From Tamaricihabitans halophyticus (GTDB lineage: Bacteria > Actinomycetota > Actinomycetes > Mycobacteriales > Pseudonocardiaceae), in NCBI RefSeq assembly GCF_004340875.1, contig NZ_SLXQ01000025.1, forward strand, positions 1 to 46,101: DNA of 46,101 nt, given 5' to 3'. Positions 17,830-25,252 of the stretch are shown piece by piece. Numbering within the stretch: the first letter of the stretch is position 1; each line of letters begins with the position of its first letter. Under the pieces are notes generated by a model. The model did not search any database. It was not told the origin of the DNA and worked only from the letters and a program-made list of their open reading frames with translations. A program made the translations under genes and the position numbers.

Positions 17830-17844
17830 CCGTCGGTCCCCACC

Positions 17845-17876
17845 GGTCTACTCGATAACAGGTCTATTCGATAACA
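17845..17876. repeat. Tandem 16-bp direct repeat upstream of the methyltransferase
   Basis: Two abutting copies of GGTCTAYTCGATAACA (plus strand) differ at one position only (C at 17851, T at 17867). On the minus strand each copy begins TGTTAT, which could act as a -10 element. The position, 15-47 bases upstream of the start codon, suggests iterated regulator sites or a recent duplication of promoter sequence. Confidence 0.6.
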
Positions 17877-17928
17877 GGGCAAGACCCGTAGCTGTAGCAC
17901 GGTGGCGCGCTGAACGTCAGCCGAATTT

Positions 17929-17968
17929 CCCCGTAACCGCATTCCTGAAGGGCATTGCGGTTACGGGG
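17929..17968 (-). terminator. Strong stem-loop terminator after the MTHFR gene
   Basis: CCCCGTAACCGCA and TGCGGTTACGGGG are perfect 13-bp arms with a 14-base loop, starting 17 bases after the MTHFR stop on the minus strand. It separates MTHFR from the methyltransferase, which therefore probably has its own promoter. Confidence 0.75.
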
Positions 17969-17984
17969 TGTGGCTGGCGATGCG

Positions 17985-18884
17985 TCATCCCTTGGCGTTC
18001 GGGCGATCCGGCGCCCAGTATTCGAGCATCTCCGCGAAGGTCTCGAAAGCTGGTTTGGAGTAACCATAGGGCGCTTCCAGATGCACGCTGAGCGGGAAAC
18101 CCAAGTCGTGCACGCCGTCGATGACTCGCTGATACAGCTCGACGAGCTGTCGTTTGCGTTTCTGGAACGACGTTACGGCCAGATCCGCGACGAACTCCTG
18201 TTCCCTGGCCACGAGGTCGTTCCCACGGTCCTGGATCAGCCAGTTGATCAGCCCGACCCTGGACTCCGCGCTCGGTACGAAACCGAAGGAGAGCAGGATT
18301 TCCGGGCGGTGCTCGGTCCGGTGGGCGAACTCGCGCAGGAACCCGACGATCGAATCAGAGAACAACAGCTGGGTCATCCCGTAGGTGGCGCCGCGGTCAC
18401 ATTTGAAGGCGAACCGCTGATCCTCCGCCTCGCGGGTCGGGATCAGGATCACGCCACGGTGCGGCACGACATCCTGGAACTGTGACAACGCGTCGGTCGG
18501 TGCCACTCCGGGGCCGTCGCCATCGGCCATGGTCCGCGGCACGCCGACGAACGCGATGCCATCCATGCCGGCGCCGCGCAGCTCCTGTAGGCGCTCGGTC
18601 AGCTGCTGTTTGTCGTGGAAGGCGGTGACCTGGGTACACAGGCCATGCACGCCGTCGAGTTCTGGTCGCACGGCTTGCCAAAAGTCCAGTGTGTCCAGTT
18701 TTGGCTTCATCTCGACCGGGCGATCGTCGTCCTCGGCGATCATGCCGGGGATCATCACGTGCCGAATGCGGCCGGTCAGTCCGAACTCGCGGGTGCGCTC
18801 GGCGACTTTGCGCCCCTCCGCGACGGCGGCCGCGAGGCCGTCCTCGGTGTCGGTCGGCACCAGTTCGAGTGCGATGGTGTTCAT
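17985..18884 (-). CDS. Mycobacterial-type flavin-free methylenetetrahydrofolate reductase
   Basis: A 299-residue protein that matches, as I remember it, the flavin-independent MTHFR of mycobacteria: NTIALELVP at the start, GRIRHVMIPGMI, DDRPVEMKPK, GLCTQVT, IAFVGVPRTM, GVILIPTR, FAFKC, GMTQLL, ILLSFGFVP and VGLINWLIQD. It reduces 5,10-methylene- to 5-methyl-tetrahydrofolate with NADH for methionine synthesis, without FAD. The start was placed at ATG 18884 (GAGG five bases upstream), where similarity begins; an in-frame ATG 18 codons upstream would add a non-conserved, acidic leader. A strong stem-loop follows the gene. Assignment is by recalled family sequence, not by a search. Confidence 0.88.
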   Translation of the reverse strand: MNTIALELVPTDTEDGLAAAVAEGRKVAERTREFGLTGRIRHVMIPGMIAEDDDRPVEMKPKLDTLDFWQAVRPELDGVHGLCTQVTAFHDKQQLTERLQELRGAGMDGIAFVGVPRTMADGDGPGVAPTDALSQFQDVVPHRGVILIPTREAEDQRFAFKCDRGATYGMTQLLFSDSIVGFLREFAHRTEHRPEILLSFGFVPSAESRVGLINWLIQDRGNDLVAREQEFVADLAVTSFQKRKRQLVELYQRVIDGVHDLGFPLSVHLEAPYGYSKPAFETFAEMLEYWAPDRPNAKG

Positions 18885-19278
18885 GTCGGCCTCAGGTTTC
18901 CCTTCTGTCGACGTGTCACCGTCCAAGGCAGTATCCACGTGTACCCATGGACCTTACCTTGAGCAGGAACCCGTGCTGGTTGGCTGTAACGCGCACGGCC
19001 TCAGCCGCACGCGAATGGTCCGTACGGAGTACTACCATTGTTTCCGCGTCGTTGCCGTAACCAGGCACACGCACAATACCGTTTCCGCAGCGTATCGGCC
19101 GCTGCTGAATTTGCTTTGGCGGCGGATTCCGGCGCGGAACCGGTGCGGCTGTGGAAAACTTCGTTCCGTTGTGGTATGGCCACGGCCGGCGTGTGCATAC
19201 GGTAAGGCTTGGAAATCCGTCTCTTCAACCGATCGCGCGTGTTCAATATATCCACAATAGACTGTCTAGTGTGGACTT
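18885..19278. other. 394-bp intergenic region between MTHFR and lacI
   Basis: No coding frame with a credible start, ribosome site and codon use is seen. The part nearest MTHFR must contain its promoter; I find no clear -35/-10 pair. The last 40 bases are AT-rich and hold a 25-bp palindrome (19251-19275, listed separately). I looked for a cobalamin or SAM riboswitch ahead of MTHFR and saw no conserved core. Confidence 0.5.
19251..19275 (-). terminator. 25-bp palindrome just after lacI, probable terminator
   Basis: TCCACAATAGAC and GTCTAGTGTGGA flank a single central T; 11 of 12 pairs match. It begins four bases past the lacI stop, and on the minus strand it is followed by TATATTGAAC, which is unusually AT-rich for this DNA. 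A terminator is the simplest reading. An operator for the MTHFR gene is possible but would be far (about 370 bp) from its start. Confidence 0.5.
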
Positions 19279-20286
19279 CTAGGTATGATGCCGAACTGAT
19301 TCGCGATGTTTCGGTTCCGGCGCGATCAGTTTGCGCCTACTGTGCCGATCGTGGTCGATCGCCTTGACCACACGTTCGACAACGGCATCCGCCACCGTGT
19401 CGACTTCCCAGCGATAAGTGGAAAGTGCGGGCGTCAGCAAGCGAGACATCGGGTGATCGTCGTAGCCGAGCACGGAAAGCTCGGTCGGGATAGCCAGATC
19501 GAGTTCCCGTGCGGCGGCGTACACGCCGTAGGCCATTGAATCGGCCAGGCAGAACACGGCGCTCGGTCGGGAGGATTCGGCGAGGGCGGTATACGCGACC
19601 TCGGCCGCGTCGTTGAGATTGTTCGGGCAAGCCTGTACTCGTAGTCGTAGGCCTCGCTCCTTGCCAATATCGTGCAGAAACTGCTCGGCGGGGCGGAACC
19701 GGGGTAGCCGCGGCCCAGGAGTGAGCACGAGAACTTCGGTATGGCCGGCCTCGCGGAGGGTGTTCACGGCGTCGGTGATGCCAAGGCTGTTGTCGAAGAC
19801 CACCTCGGCCGCGGTGTTGGCCCCGGGTAACGGGTCACCGATCGCGACGAGGGCCGTCCGTTCCGCGGCCTCCGACCAGTACGCCGACGTCGGGTCGACG
19901 GGAATAGTGACCAGCGCGTCGACCCGTTGGTCCACGAGATACTTGGCCAGCATCGCTTCCCGCTCGGGATCCGCCGCGGCGTCCACGAACAGCAGGTTGC
20001 GCTCCACCGCGAGGAACTGGCGGCCAAGCGTGGCGATGAAGCTCTGTTGCCAGAGGTCCTCGAGTGAACTGCACAGCACGCCGATGGTGCCGGTGCGGCC
20101 GCTGGACAGTGCCCTGGCGATCGGGTCGACCTCATAGCCCAGCCGGTCGGCCACCTCGCGCACGCGCTGCTGGGTGTCGGGCGGGACCTGGAGGCCACGC
20201 AGGGCATAGGACACGGCGGCGGGGGAGAGGCCCGTCTCCGTCGCGATGTCCTTGATCGTGGGGCGCTTGCGGCGCTGCGACACCAC
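19279..20286 (-). CDS. LacI-family transcriptional regulator
   Basis: A 335-residue LacI/GalR repressor. The DNA-binding domain PTIKDIATETGLSPAAVSYALRG is at residues 9-31, the hinge helix is within VDPIARALSSGRTGTIGVL (about 53-71), and the rest is a periplasmic-binding-protein-like sensor domain ending in LSVLGYDDHPMSRLLTPALSTYR (about 270-292). It starts with GTG (a double GTG codon). It is divergent from the amidohydrolase operon, and the 38-bp composite operator between them has the central CG expected for LacI-family sites. A sugar or other small polar effector is expected; identity unknown. Confidence 0.92.
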   Translation of the reverse strand: MVSQRRKRPTIKDIATETGLSPAAVSYALRGLQVPPDTQQRVREVADRLGYEVDPIARALSSGRTGTIGVLCSSLEDLWQQSFIATLGRQFLAVERNLLFVDAAADPEREAMLAKYLVDQRVDALVTIPVDPTSAYWSEAAERTALVAIGDPLPGANTAAEVVFDNSLGITDAVNTLREAGHTEVLVLTPGPRLPRFRPAEQFLHDIGKERGLRLRVQACPNNLNDAAEVAYTALAESSRPSAVFCLADSMAYGVYAAARELDLAIPTELSVLGYDDHPMSRLLTPALSTYRWEVDTVADAVVERVVKAIDHDRHSRRKLIAPEPKHRESVRHHT

Positions 20287-20352
20287 AGCAGCCTAGCGCG
20301 ACGGGCTGACAGTTTTGTCGCACGGAGTGAGACGTGTTGACGAATCGATTAC

Positions 20353-20390
20353 TGATGCGGTTCACTGAAACCGTTCACTGAACCGCATCA
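20353..20390. promoter_or_regulatory. 38-bp composite operator between lacI and the amidohydrolase operon
   Basis: The outer arms TGATGCGGTTCA and TGAACCGCATCA are perfect 12-bp inverted repeats. The 14 bases between them contain TGAAACCGTTCA, itself a near-palindrome around CG, so 16 of 19 base pairs of the whole are symmetric. Superimposed on this, GTTCACTGAA occurs twice as a direct repeat with a 13-bp period (20360 and 20373). It ends 24 bases before the amidohydrolase GTG. It can therefore bind one dimer centrally or two side by side, as well as fold into a stem. Confidence 0.75.
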
Positions 20391-20414
20391 CTACTGGTCG
20401 CGAAGGAGGTCTGG

Positions 20415-21317
20415 GTGACCGAGCTGGTGATTGACGTACACCAGCATCTTTGGCCGGAAGAGCTGGTCGAAGCGCTGCGTGCTCGTGATACAGCACCGTT
20501 TCTGGATGGCTGGACACTGCGGCTGGCCGGTGAACCTCCCTACGATGTCGATCCGGCCGAGCATGACCAGGGCAAACGAGCCGCGGCCGAGGCGGACGCG
20601 GGCATCGACCAGGTGCTGCTGTCGTTGTCCAGCCCGCTTGGGATCGAGTGGCTGCCTCCGGACGAGGCCGCGCCGCTGCTCGACGCGTGGCACGACGGTG
20701 CGCTGGCGCTGGCGAAGCCGTTCCAGGTGTGGGCCGCGGCCAATATGCGCGAGCCGGATCCCGCCGCGCTGCGGGCGGCACTGGCCGCCGGTTGCATCGG
20801 CCTGCAGATACCAGCCGACGCGATGCAACGTCCTGCCGATCTGGAGCGGATCGCGCCGCTGTTTGCCGAGTGTGAACGACAGAACCGGCCGGTGCTGGTA
20901 CACCCCGGCCAGGCCAGTTGTCCGGCGGAAGGCGTGCCGGGGTGGTGGGCACCGGTACTCGACTACGTAGGACAGCTGCACGCCGCCTGGTGGAGCTGGC
21001 ATGTTGCCGGTCGCTCGGTGGCACCTGAGCTGCGTATTTGCTTCGCGGCCGGCGCCGGCCTCGCGCCGGTGCACTACGAGCGGCTGGTCGCCAGGGGTGG
21101 CACGGTCGGCCGGATCGACCCGAACTGTTTCGTCGACACCTCCTCGTACGGTCCGCGTGGCCTGGACGCGTTGATCCGGGTGCTGGGAATCGACCCCGTG
21201 GTCTTCGGCAGCGACCGGCCCTATGCCGAACCGACAGATCCCGGCATGGGGGCCGCCGCCACCCGTGCCATCCGTTGCAGTAATCCACGTCGTCTCTTGG
21301 AAGGAGGATTGCCGTGA
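20415..21317 (+). CDS. Metal-dependent amidohydrolase (amidohydrolase_2 type)
   Basis: A 300-residue TIM-barrel hydrolase or decarboxylase. The metal-binding HxH is in VIDVHQHLWPEE (residues 8-10 of the motif), a further histidine is in VLVHPGQ (about 170), and the final metal aspartate is in VVFGSDRPYAEP (about 262). The family includes 2-pyrone-4,6-dicarboxylate lactonase and ACMS decarboxylase; the sequence does not single out one. AAGGAGG precedes the GTG start. It is first in a two-gene operon with the thiol-dioxygenase-like cupin, whose GTG overlaps its stop as GTGA. Expression is probably repressed by the divergent LacI protein. Confidence 0.88.
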   Translation: MTELVIDVHQHLWPEELVEALRARDTAPFLDGWTLRLAGEPPYDVDPAEHDQGKRAAAEADAGIDQVLLSLSSPLGIEWLPPDEAAPLLDAWHDGALALAKPFQVWAAANMREPDPAALRAALAAGCIGLQIPADAMQRPADLERIAPLFAECERQNRPVLVHPGQASCPAEGVPGWWAPVLDYVGQLHAAWWSWHVAGRSVAPELRICFAAGAGLAPVHYERLVARGGTVGRIDPNCFVDTSSYGPRGLDALIRVLGIDPVVFGSDRPYAEPTDPGMGAAATRAIRCSNPRRLLEGGLP

Positions 21318-21931
21318 CCGTCAATCCGACCGCGGCACCCGAACCCGTCGCCCCGGCACCCGTCGCCGATGTGGTGCCAGCCAGACAGGCGAGCCCGGTG
21401 CGCGAGTCGTCCACGAGTCTCGGTCTGGAAACGTTGCCCGGCCGTGACCTCGACCAGCACGAGTTGCGTGAACTCGTCGCCGGCCTGGCGAATGATCCCG
21501 AGGTATGGCAGCAACATGTCGCGTTCAGCGACGATGAGCGGCACTACGTCTCGCTGCACCGGGACGCGCATGTCGATGTCTGGGTGCTGTGCTGGACCCC
21601 GCAGAACGACACGGGCTGGCACGATCACGACATCTCGTCCGGTGCGGTCGCGGTGACCCAGGGCCGCTTGGTGGAACACAACCTGGCGGTCGGCGGGCCG
21701 AGTGTGGAAACGGATGTGGCAGCCGGCCAGGTATTCAGCTTCGGCCCGGAGCACATTCACCGGCTGACTGGCAAGGACAAGGGTAGTGTGTCCATTCACG
21801 CCTACTCGCCGCCGCTGTGGCGGATGGGCCAGTACGCCGTAACCAGCAGCGGGGTTCTCAAGCGGGTATCACTGTCCTATGCGGACGAGCTGCGCCCGAT
21901 CGACGATGTCGAGCCGGCCGCGAACGCCTGA
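21314..21931 (+). CDS. Cysteine dioxygenase-like cupin
   Basis: A 205-residue cupin related to the bacterial type I cysteine dioxygenases. Iron ligands appear as HxH in TGWHDHDISSGAVAVTQGRL (about residue 98) and a histidine pair in FSFGPEHIHRL (about 144-154). The N-terminal 40 residues are proline/alanine-rich and probably disordered. Known relatives oxidise cysteine or 3-mercaptopropionate thiols to sulfinates with O2. The HDHD variant and lack of the usual following glutamate mean the substrate may differ. The GTG start overlaps the amidohydrolase stop. A strong terminator follows, then a convergent cysteine-rich mini-gene. Confidence 0.82.
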   Translation: MTVNPTAAPEPVAPAPVADVVPARQASPVRESSTSLGLETLPGRDLDQHELRELVAGLANDPEVWQQHVAFSDDERHYVSLHRDAHVDVWVLCWTPQNDTGWHDHDISSGAVAVTQGRLVEHNLAVGGPSVETDVAAGQVFSFGPEHIHRLTGKDKGSVSIHAYSPPLWRMGQYAVTSSGVLKRVSLSYADELRPIDDVEPAANA

Positions 21932-21966
21932 TCCGCACGCGCGCGGATAGCGGCCGGCGGATGCGA

Positions 21967-22005
21967 GCCGTGCCGGCGCCCTCGTCACCGAGGGGCCGGC
22001 ACGGC
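21967..22005. terminator. Bidirectional stem-loop terminator
   Basis: GCCGTGCCGGC-GCCCTCG pairs with CGAGGGG-CCGGCACGGC, 17 pairs with one bulged G and a four-base loop. It lies 36 bases after the cupin stop and 9 bases from the stop of the convergent cysteine-rich mini-gene, so it can end both transcripts. Confidence 0.8.
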
Positions 22006-22013
22006 GGCCTTTC

Positions 22014-22091
22014 CTAGCAGCTACCGCAGCAGCCACACCCTGGCCCGCTACAGGAACTGCAGCAGTTACATCCACCTGCGCTCGGTTGCAT
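22014..22091 (-). CDS. Cysteine-rich 25-residue peptide
   Basis: ATG 22091 is preceded by AGGAGG five bases upstream, one of the best ribosome sites in the window, and the frame runs 25 codons to TAG (22016-22014), nine bases before a strong terminator. The peptide begins MQPSAGG and has eight cysteines in its last 18 residues, arranged as two C-x-C-C-x2-C units (residues 8-14 and 19-25) with an 11-residue period, joined by SGPG. There is no signal peptide. A thiolate metal site, a metal/redox sensor or a modified-peptide precursor are possible. It cannot be an attenuating leader of the cupin gene, which is on the other strand. I do not recognise a named family. Confidence 0.65.
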   Translation of the reverse strand: MQPSAGGCNCCSSCSGPGCGCCGSC

Positions 22092-22143
22092 GACGGCCTC
22101 CTGATTCGCGGCAACACCACCGTCTGTCCACGTTAGGTAGCCG

Positions 22144-22165
22144 GTAGCGGCCCGGACACCGCTAC
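22144..22165. promoter_or_regulatory. Inverted repeat upstream of the cysteine-rich mini-gene
   Basis: GTAGCGG and CCGCTAC are perfect 7-bp arms around eight bases. It lies 53 bases upstream of the mini-gene start and 67 bases after the glycosyltransferase stop on the same strand. It may be the terminator of the glycosyltransferase operon or an operator for the mini-gene. Confidence 0.4.
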
Positions 22166-22231
22166 GCGAGTGACGCATGCCGAACTCGCTATGTGTTCAC
22201 TACGGCCGGTCAGCCCCGAGCCGCGTCATGC

Positions 22232-23446
22232 TCATGCGGCCGTGGCCAGTGTCAGTCGTGGCCGGGCGGCTTCCCCCGCCGCCTCGGCGTAGATCTCCTC
22301 AAACTCGTCAAGCGTGGCATCGATCGCGTGCCTGCCAACCAGTCGACGACTTCCCGCGCCGAGCCGCGCGCTTTCCCCTGGAGTCCCGAGTACCCTGCGC
22401 AGTCGTTCGGCCAAGCCGGCGATATCGCCTGGCTGGTAGAGCCAGCCGTTGACGTCCTCGGTAACCAGATGTGGCAAGGCGACCGCGTTGGCCGCGATGA
22501 TCGGCTTTCCGGACGCCATCGCCTCGAGCGTGGCGATGCTCTGCAGTTCGGCGATACCGGGCATGCAGAACACCTCCGCGCGGGCATAAGCGGCCAGCAA
22601 GTCCGATTCGGACACGAAACCATGGAACTGGACGCGGTCGGCGATCCCGAGCCGGCGTGCCAGTTCGGTCAGCTCGGCGCGGCAGGCGCCGTCACCGACC
22701 AGCTCCACCCGGATCGGTTGCTCCGCGCTCAGCAGCGCGGCTGCCCGCAACAGTTCATCAACGTGCTTTTCCTCGTCGAGCCGTCCGACGAACAGGACGG
22801 TGCCCGGAACCTGCTGGCCATCACCGGGATAGCGGTCGGCGTCGATTCCGCAGGAGACCGGCCGGACTGGTAGTGGGAAACCGTTGTCCCGTAACAATTG
22901 GACCGCGCGTTGGGTCGGCGTGGTGACCACGTCCGCCTTCCCGTAGACCTTGCCGAAATCGCGCCAAGCCCACCGGCTGGCTCGCTCCGCGAGACCGGGT
23001 GGCATGGGCACGTAGCCAATCAGGTTCTCCGGCATGAAGTGGTTCGTAGCCACGATCGGGATCTCCTGCCGGGCGGCCTCGTTGACCAGCGCCCTGCCCA
23101 CCAGGAAATGTGCTTGACTGTGCACCACGTCCGGGCGCAGCTCGCTGAGCAACCGGGCGGTGTCCTTGCGGGCGCGCCACGGCATACAGATCCGGAAGTC
23201 CGGATGTGCTGGCGTGCGGTGCGACGCGATCCGGTGCAACGTGGCACCGTGCCAGTCGAGCACCTGCGCCTTTGTCGTGGTACTCGGGCACAGTACGTGG
23301 ATCTCATGGCCACGTCTGGCGAGCCCGGCTGCCAGTCGCTCCGCGAAGCGCGCGGCGCCGTTGACATTGGGCGCGAAGGTGTCCGCGCCGATAACGATCC
23401 GTTTGCGACGGTCAGCGGATATCGGTCGATGCGGCGACGCGGTCAT
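22232..23446 (-). CDS. GT4-family glycosyltransferase
   Basis: A 404-residue GT-B fold glycosyltransferase. The acceptor-domain glycine loop is DTFAPNVNGAARFAERLAAGLARRGHE (about residues 22-48); the donor site is PVSCGIDADRY, TVLFVGRLDEEKHVDELLRAA (about 225) and the E-x7-E motif in AELQSIATLEAMASGKPII (about 310). This pattern fits retaining enzymes using UDP- or GDP-sugars on lipids or polyprenols, related to PimB/DAG glucosyltransferases. GAGGAG precedes the ATG. Its start lies inside the 3' end of the DMT transporter gene (35-bp overlap), so the two are translationally linked. Confidence 0.9.
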   Translation of the reverse strand: MTASPHRPISADRRKRIVIGADTFAPNVNGAARFAERLAAGLARRGHEIHVLCPSTTTKAQVLDWHGATLHRIASHRTPAHPDFRICMPWRARKDTARLLSELRPDVVHSQAHFLVGRALVNEAARQEIPIVATNHFMPENLIGYVPMPPGLAERASRWAWRDFGKVYGKADVVTTPTQRAVQLLRDNGFPLPVRPVSCGIDADRYPGDGQQVPGTVLFVGRLDEEKHVDELLRAAALLSAEQPIRVELVGDGACRAELTELARRLGIADRVQFHGFVSESDLLAAYARAEVFCMPGIAELQSIATLEAMASGKPIIAANAVALPHLVTEDVNGWLYQPGDIAGLAERLRRVLGTPGESARLGAGSRRLVGRHAIDATLDEFEEIYAEAAGEAARPRLTLATAA

Positions 23447-24368
23447 GGTGGAACTCCTCGTGATTGTTGTGCGAAGTGCACCCGCTCGTCACGGATGTAC
23501 TGATTGCTGCTTTCCCGGCGCGGTCCGGCCGAGCGGTGCGTAGCCGGGCGAGTGTGGCGATGCCGCCGACCGCCAGTGCCACGCTTGCTGCCTGGACGGG
23601 TGCCAACGCGGTGTTCGAGATCATCGTTTCGCCGAGTACCAGCGCGCCGGCGCCCACGGCGATCACCGGATCGCCCACGGTGAGGCAGGCGAGTACGGAA
23701 TCGGGTGATCCGGCGGCATAGGCGTGCTGAATGAGCCAGCCGCCGAGTACGGCGGCCGCGATGATGCCGGCGACCGCAACCACTGATCCGGTGGATATCC
23801 CGGTCGATTCGAACTGAACAAGGGTGACCCTGGTGAGTACCGAGACCAGGCCGTAGCAGGCCGCGGCGGCCGTGGCGAAGCCAAGGCTGCGACCGATACC
23901 GCGACCGAGCGAGCCAACCAGGGCCAGGAGCAGCGCGGCGCCACCAACCAGCGCCGTCGCGTCGATCGCCTGCCCCCAGGCGATAGTCGCCGTATCCTCG
24001 ACCGCGGGAACCGCCAGGAGCACGAAGCCGAGCACCCCGGCCAAGGTCATCCCCAGCGCGATTAGTTCGCCTGGCCACAGCCTGCGCTGCTGCGTGCGTG
24101 CGATGAACCAGGTCGAGCCGACCACCGCCAGCACGCCAATCGGTTGAATCACCGGTAGCGGCGCGAACGCAAGAGCAGCGGCGTGCAGGCCCGCACCCGC
24201 GCCGAGCCCCAGCATGCCGAGCAGCCACCGGCGGTTGCGTAGCAGGGCACGTACCCGTGGCTGGTTGGCGCTGTCCGCGGTCGCGTGTACGGCGCCGTGC
24301 TGGAGCTGCGCGGCCATCGCGAAGCAGCCGGCCGCGATGACCGCGAGGACGATTCCGACGGCTAGCAA
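23412..24368 (-). CDS. DMT-superfamily (EamA/NIPA-like) membrane transporter
   Basis: A 318-residue protein with about nine or ten hydrophobic helices and a hydrophilic tail of some 35 residues. The two-fold DMT organisation is visible: PLPVIQPIGVLAVVGSTWF in the first half and VGDPVIAVGAGALVLGETM in the second. The substrate is unknown; NIPA-like relatives have been linked to magnesium. The start is TTG 24368, supported by GGAGG five bases upstream and no better codon; it overlaps the DUF998 stop. The tail is read in the frame that overlaps the glycosyltransferase start. Confidence 0.82.
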   Translation of the reverse strand: MLAVGIVLAVIAAGCFAMAAQLQHGAVHATADSANQPRVRALLRNRRWLLGMLGLGAGAGLHAAALAFAPLPVIQPIGVLAVVGSTWFIARTQQRRLWPGELIALGMTLAGVLGFVLLAVPAVEDTATIAWGQAIDATALVGGAALLLALVGSLGRGIGRSLGFATAAAACYGLVSVLTRVTLVQFESTGISTGSVVAVAGIIAAAVLGGWLIQHAYAAGSPDSVLACLTVGDPVIAVGAGALVLGETMISNTALAPVQAASVALAVGGIATLARLRTARPDRAGKAAISTSVTSGCTSHNNHEEFHHDRVAASTDIR

Positions 24369-25057
24369 CGGGTCCTCCGCGCCATATGGGCTGGCAGGTA
24401 GGTGAGCATCGCCAGCACGCCGAGTTCAATGGCGAGCAGTAGGCGCTGGAACAGCCCACGCAGCGCCTGGAACCCTTCCGGCAGTGACCCGAAATGGCTG
24501 CCGAGGAACAGTACGAGCGCGCCGGCACTGATCGCCGCGCCCACGAACAACCAGCGCCTGGCCGTGTCGTACCGGCTGCCCCGCAAGGCGATACCGGTGA
24601 GCGCGGCCGCGATCGGCACACAGAAGAACACGACGCCAGCCGAGTAACGGTGGATCTCCGCGGCCATGGTGAGCGGTCCGCTGGCATTGGTCGGGAAAGT
24701 GCCAGCCAGTAGTGCGCCCACGATGGTCAGCACCAGCGCGAGTCGAAGTAGCCGGCTACCCAGGAGACCGACCCGGGCGAGGCCGATCCCGGTACCGATC
24801 GTCGCGACCGCGATCGCCAGTACGCTCGCGCCGAACGCCCAGCCCGAGCCGGGAACGTGGACGTAGTCCGACATCGTCCGGTCCAGCGGGTTGATCAGTC
24901 CACTCGCGACCACGTGGAGATAGGTCATCAGCAGTACCGCGATACCGAGCCCGCCGAAGCCGAGCGCGCCGCCGGTCGTGCCGATCGCGCCGTCGTGCGG
25001 GTTGGGCGCGACGAGCCGGGTTCTGCTGGGTGCTAGCGCGATGTTTGCCACGTCCAT
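24362..25057 (-). CDS. DUF998 family membrane protein
   Basis: A 231-residue integral membrane protein with six predicted helices. ISNPLDRTMSDYVHVPGSGWAFG-like sequence after helix 1 (here INPLDRTMSDYVHVPGSGWAF, split by a helix), FPTNASGPLTMAAEIHRYSAGVVFF and the C-terminal LLLAIELGVLAMLTY are typical of DUF998 proteins, whose function is unknown. ATG 25057 was chosen because similarity and hydrophobic character begin after it; in-frame codons upstream encode an arginine-rich, non-conserved stretch. It leads a three-gene minus-strand group with the DMT transporter and glycosyltransferase. Confidence 0.8.
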   Translation of the reverse strand: MDVANIALAPSRTRLVAPNPHDGAIGTTGGALGFGGLGIAVLLMTYLHVVASGLINPLDRTMSDYVHVPGSGWAFGASVLAIAVATIGTGIGLARVGLLGSRLLRLALVLTIVGALLAGTFPTNASGPLTMAAEIHRYSAGVVFFCVPIAAALTGIALRGSRYDTARRWLFVGAAISAGALVLFLGSHFGSLPEGFQALRGLFQRLLLAIELGVLAMLTYLPAHMARRTRC

Positions 25058-25252
25058 AACGGTGTCCTGCCGGACGGCTTCGAACCATCCGGAATGCTCC
25101 CGAAACTGACCGGGGGACACCCCTACCTTGGTGGTCGGGGTAATTCCCTGATCTTGGTCATGACCTGGGCGTATCGCGCTCGCTGGCGATCGACGGGCTC
25201 GGAGTCGGGGAGTGGCGCGCCGGTGGCCCGGTCCGCTCGGGTGTGCCCGCGA

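Noticed and set aside
17845-17876. CRISPR array
   Set aside because: Two abutting repeats without spacers and no cas genes; it is a simple tandem duplication.
18885-19278. Cobalamin or SAM riboswitch ahead of the MTHFR gene
   Set aside because: No conserved B12-box or SAM core was found on the minus strand.
20362-21414. 350-codon minus-strand reading frame opposite the amidohydrolase
   Set aside because: Arginine- and proline-rich composition typical of an antisense shadow; the plus-strand gene has intact metal motifs.
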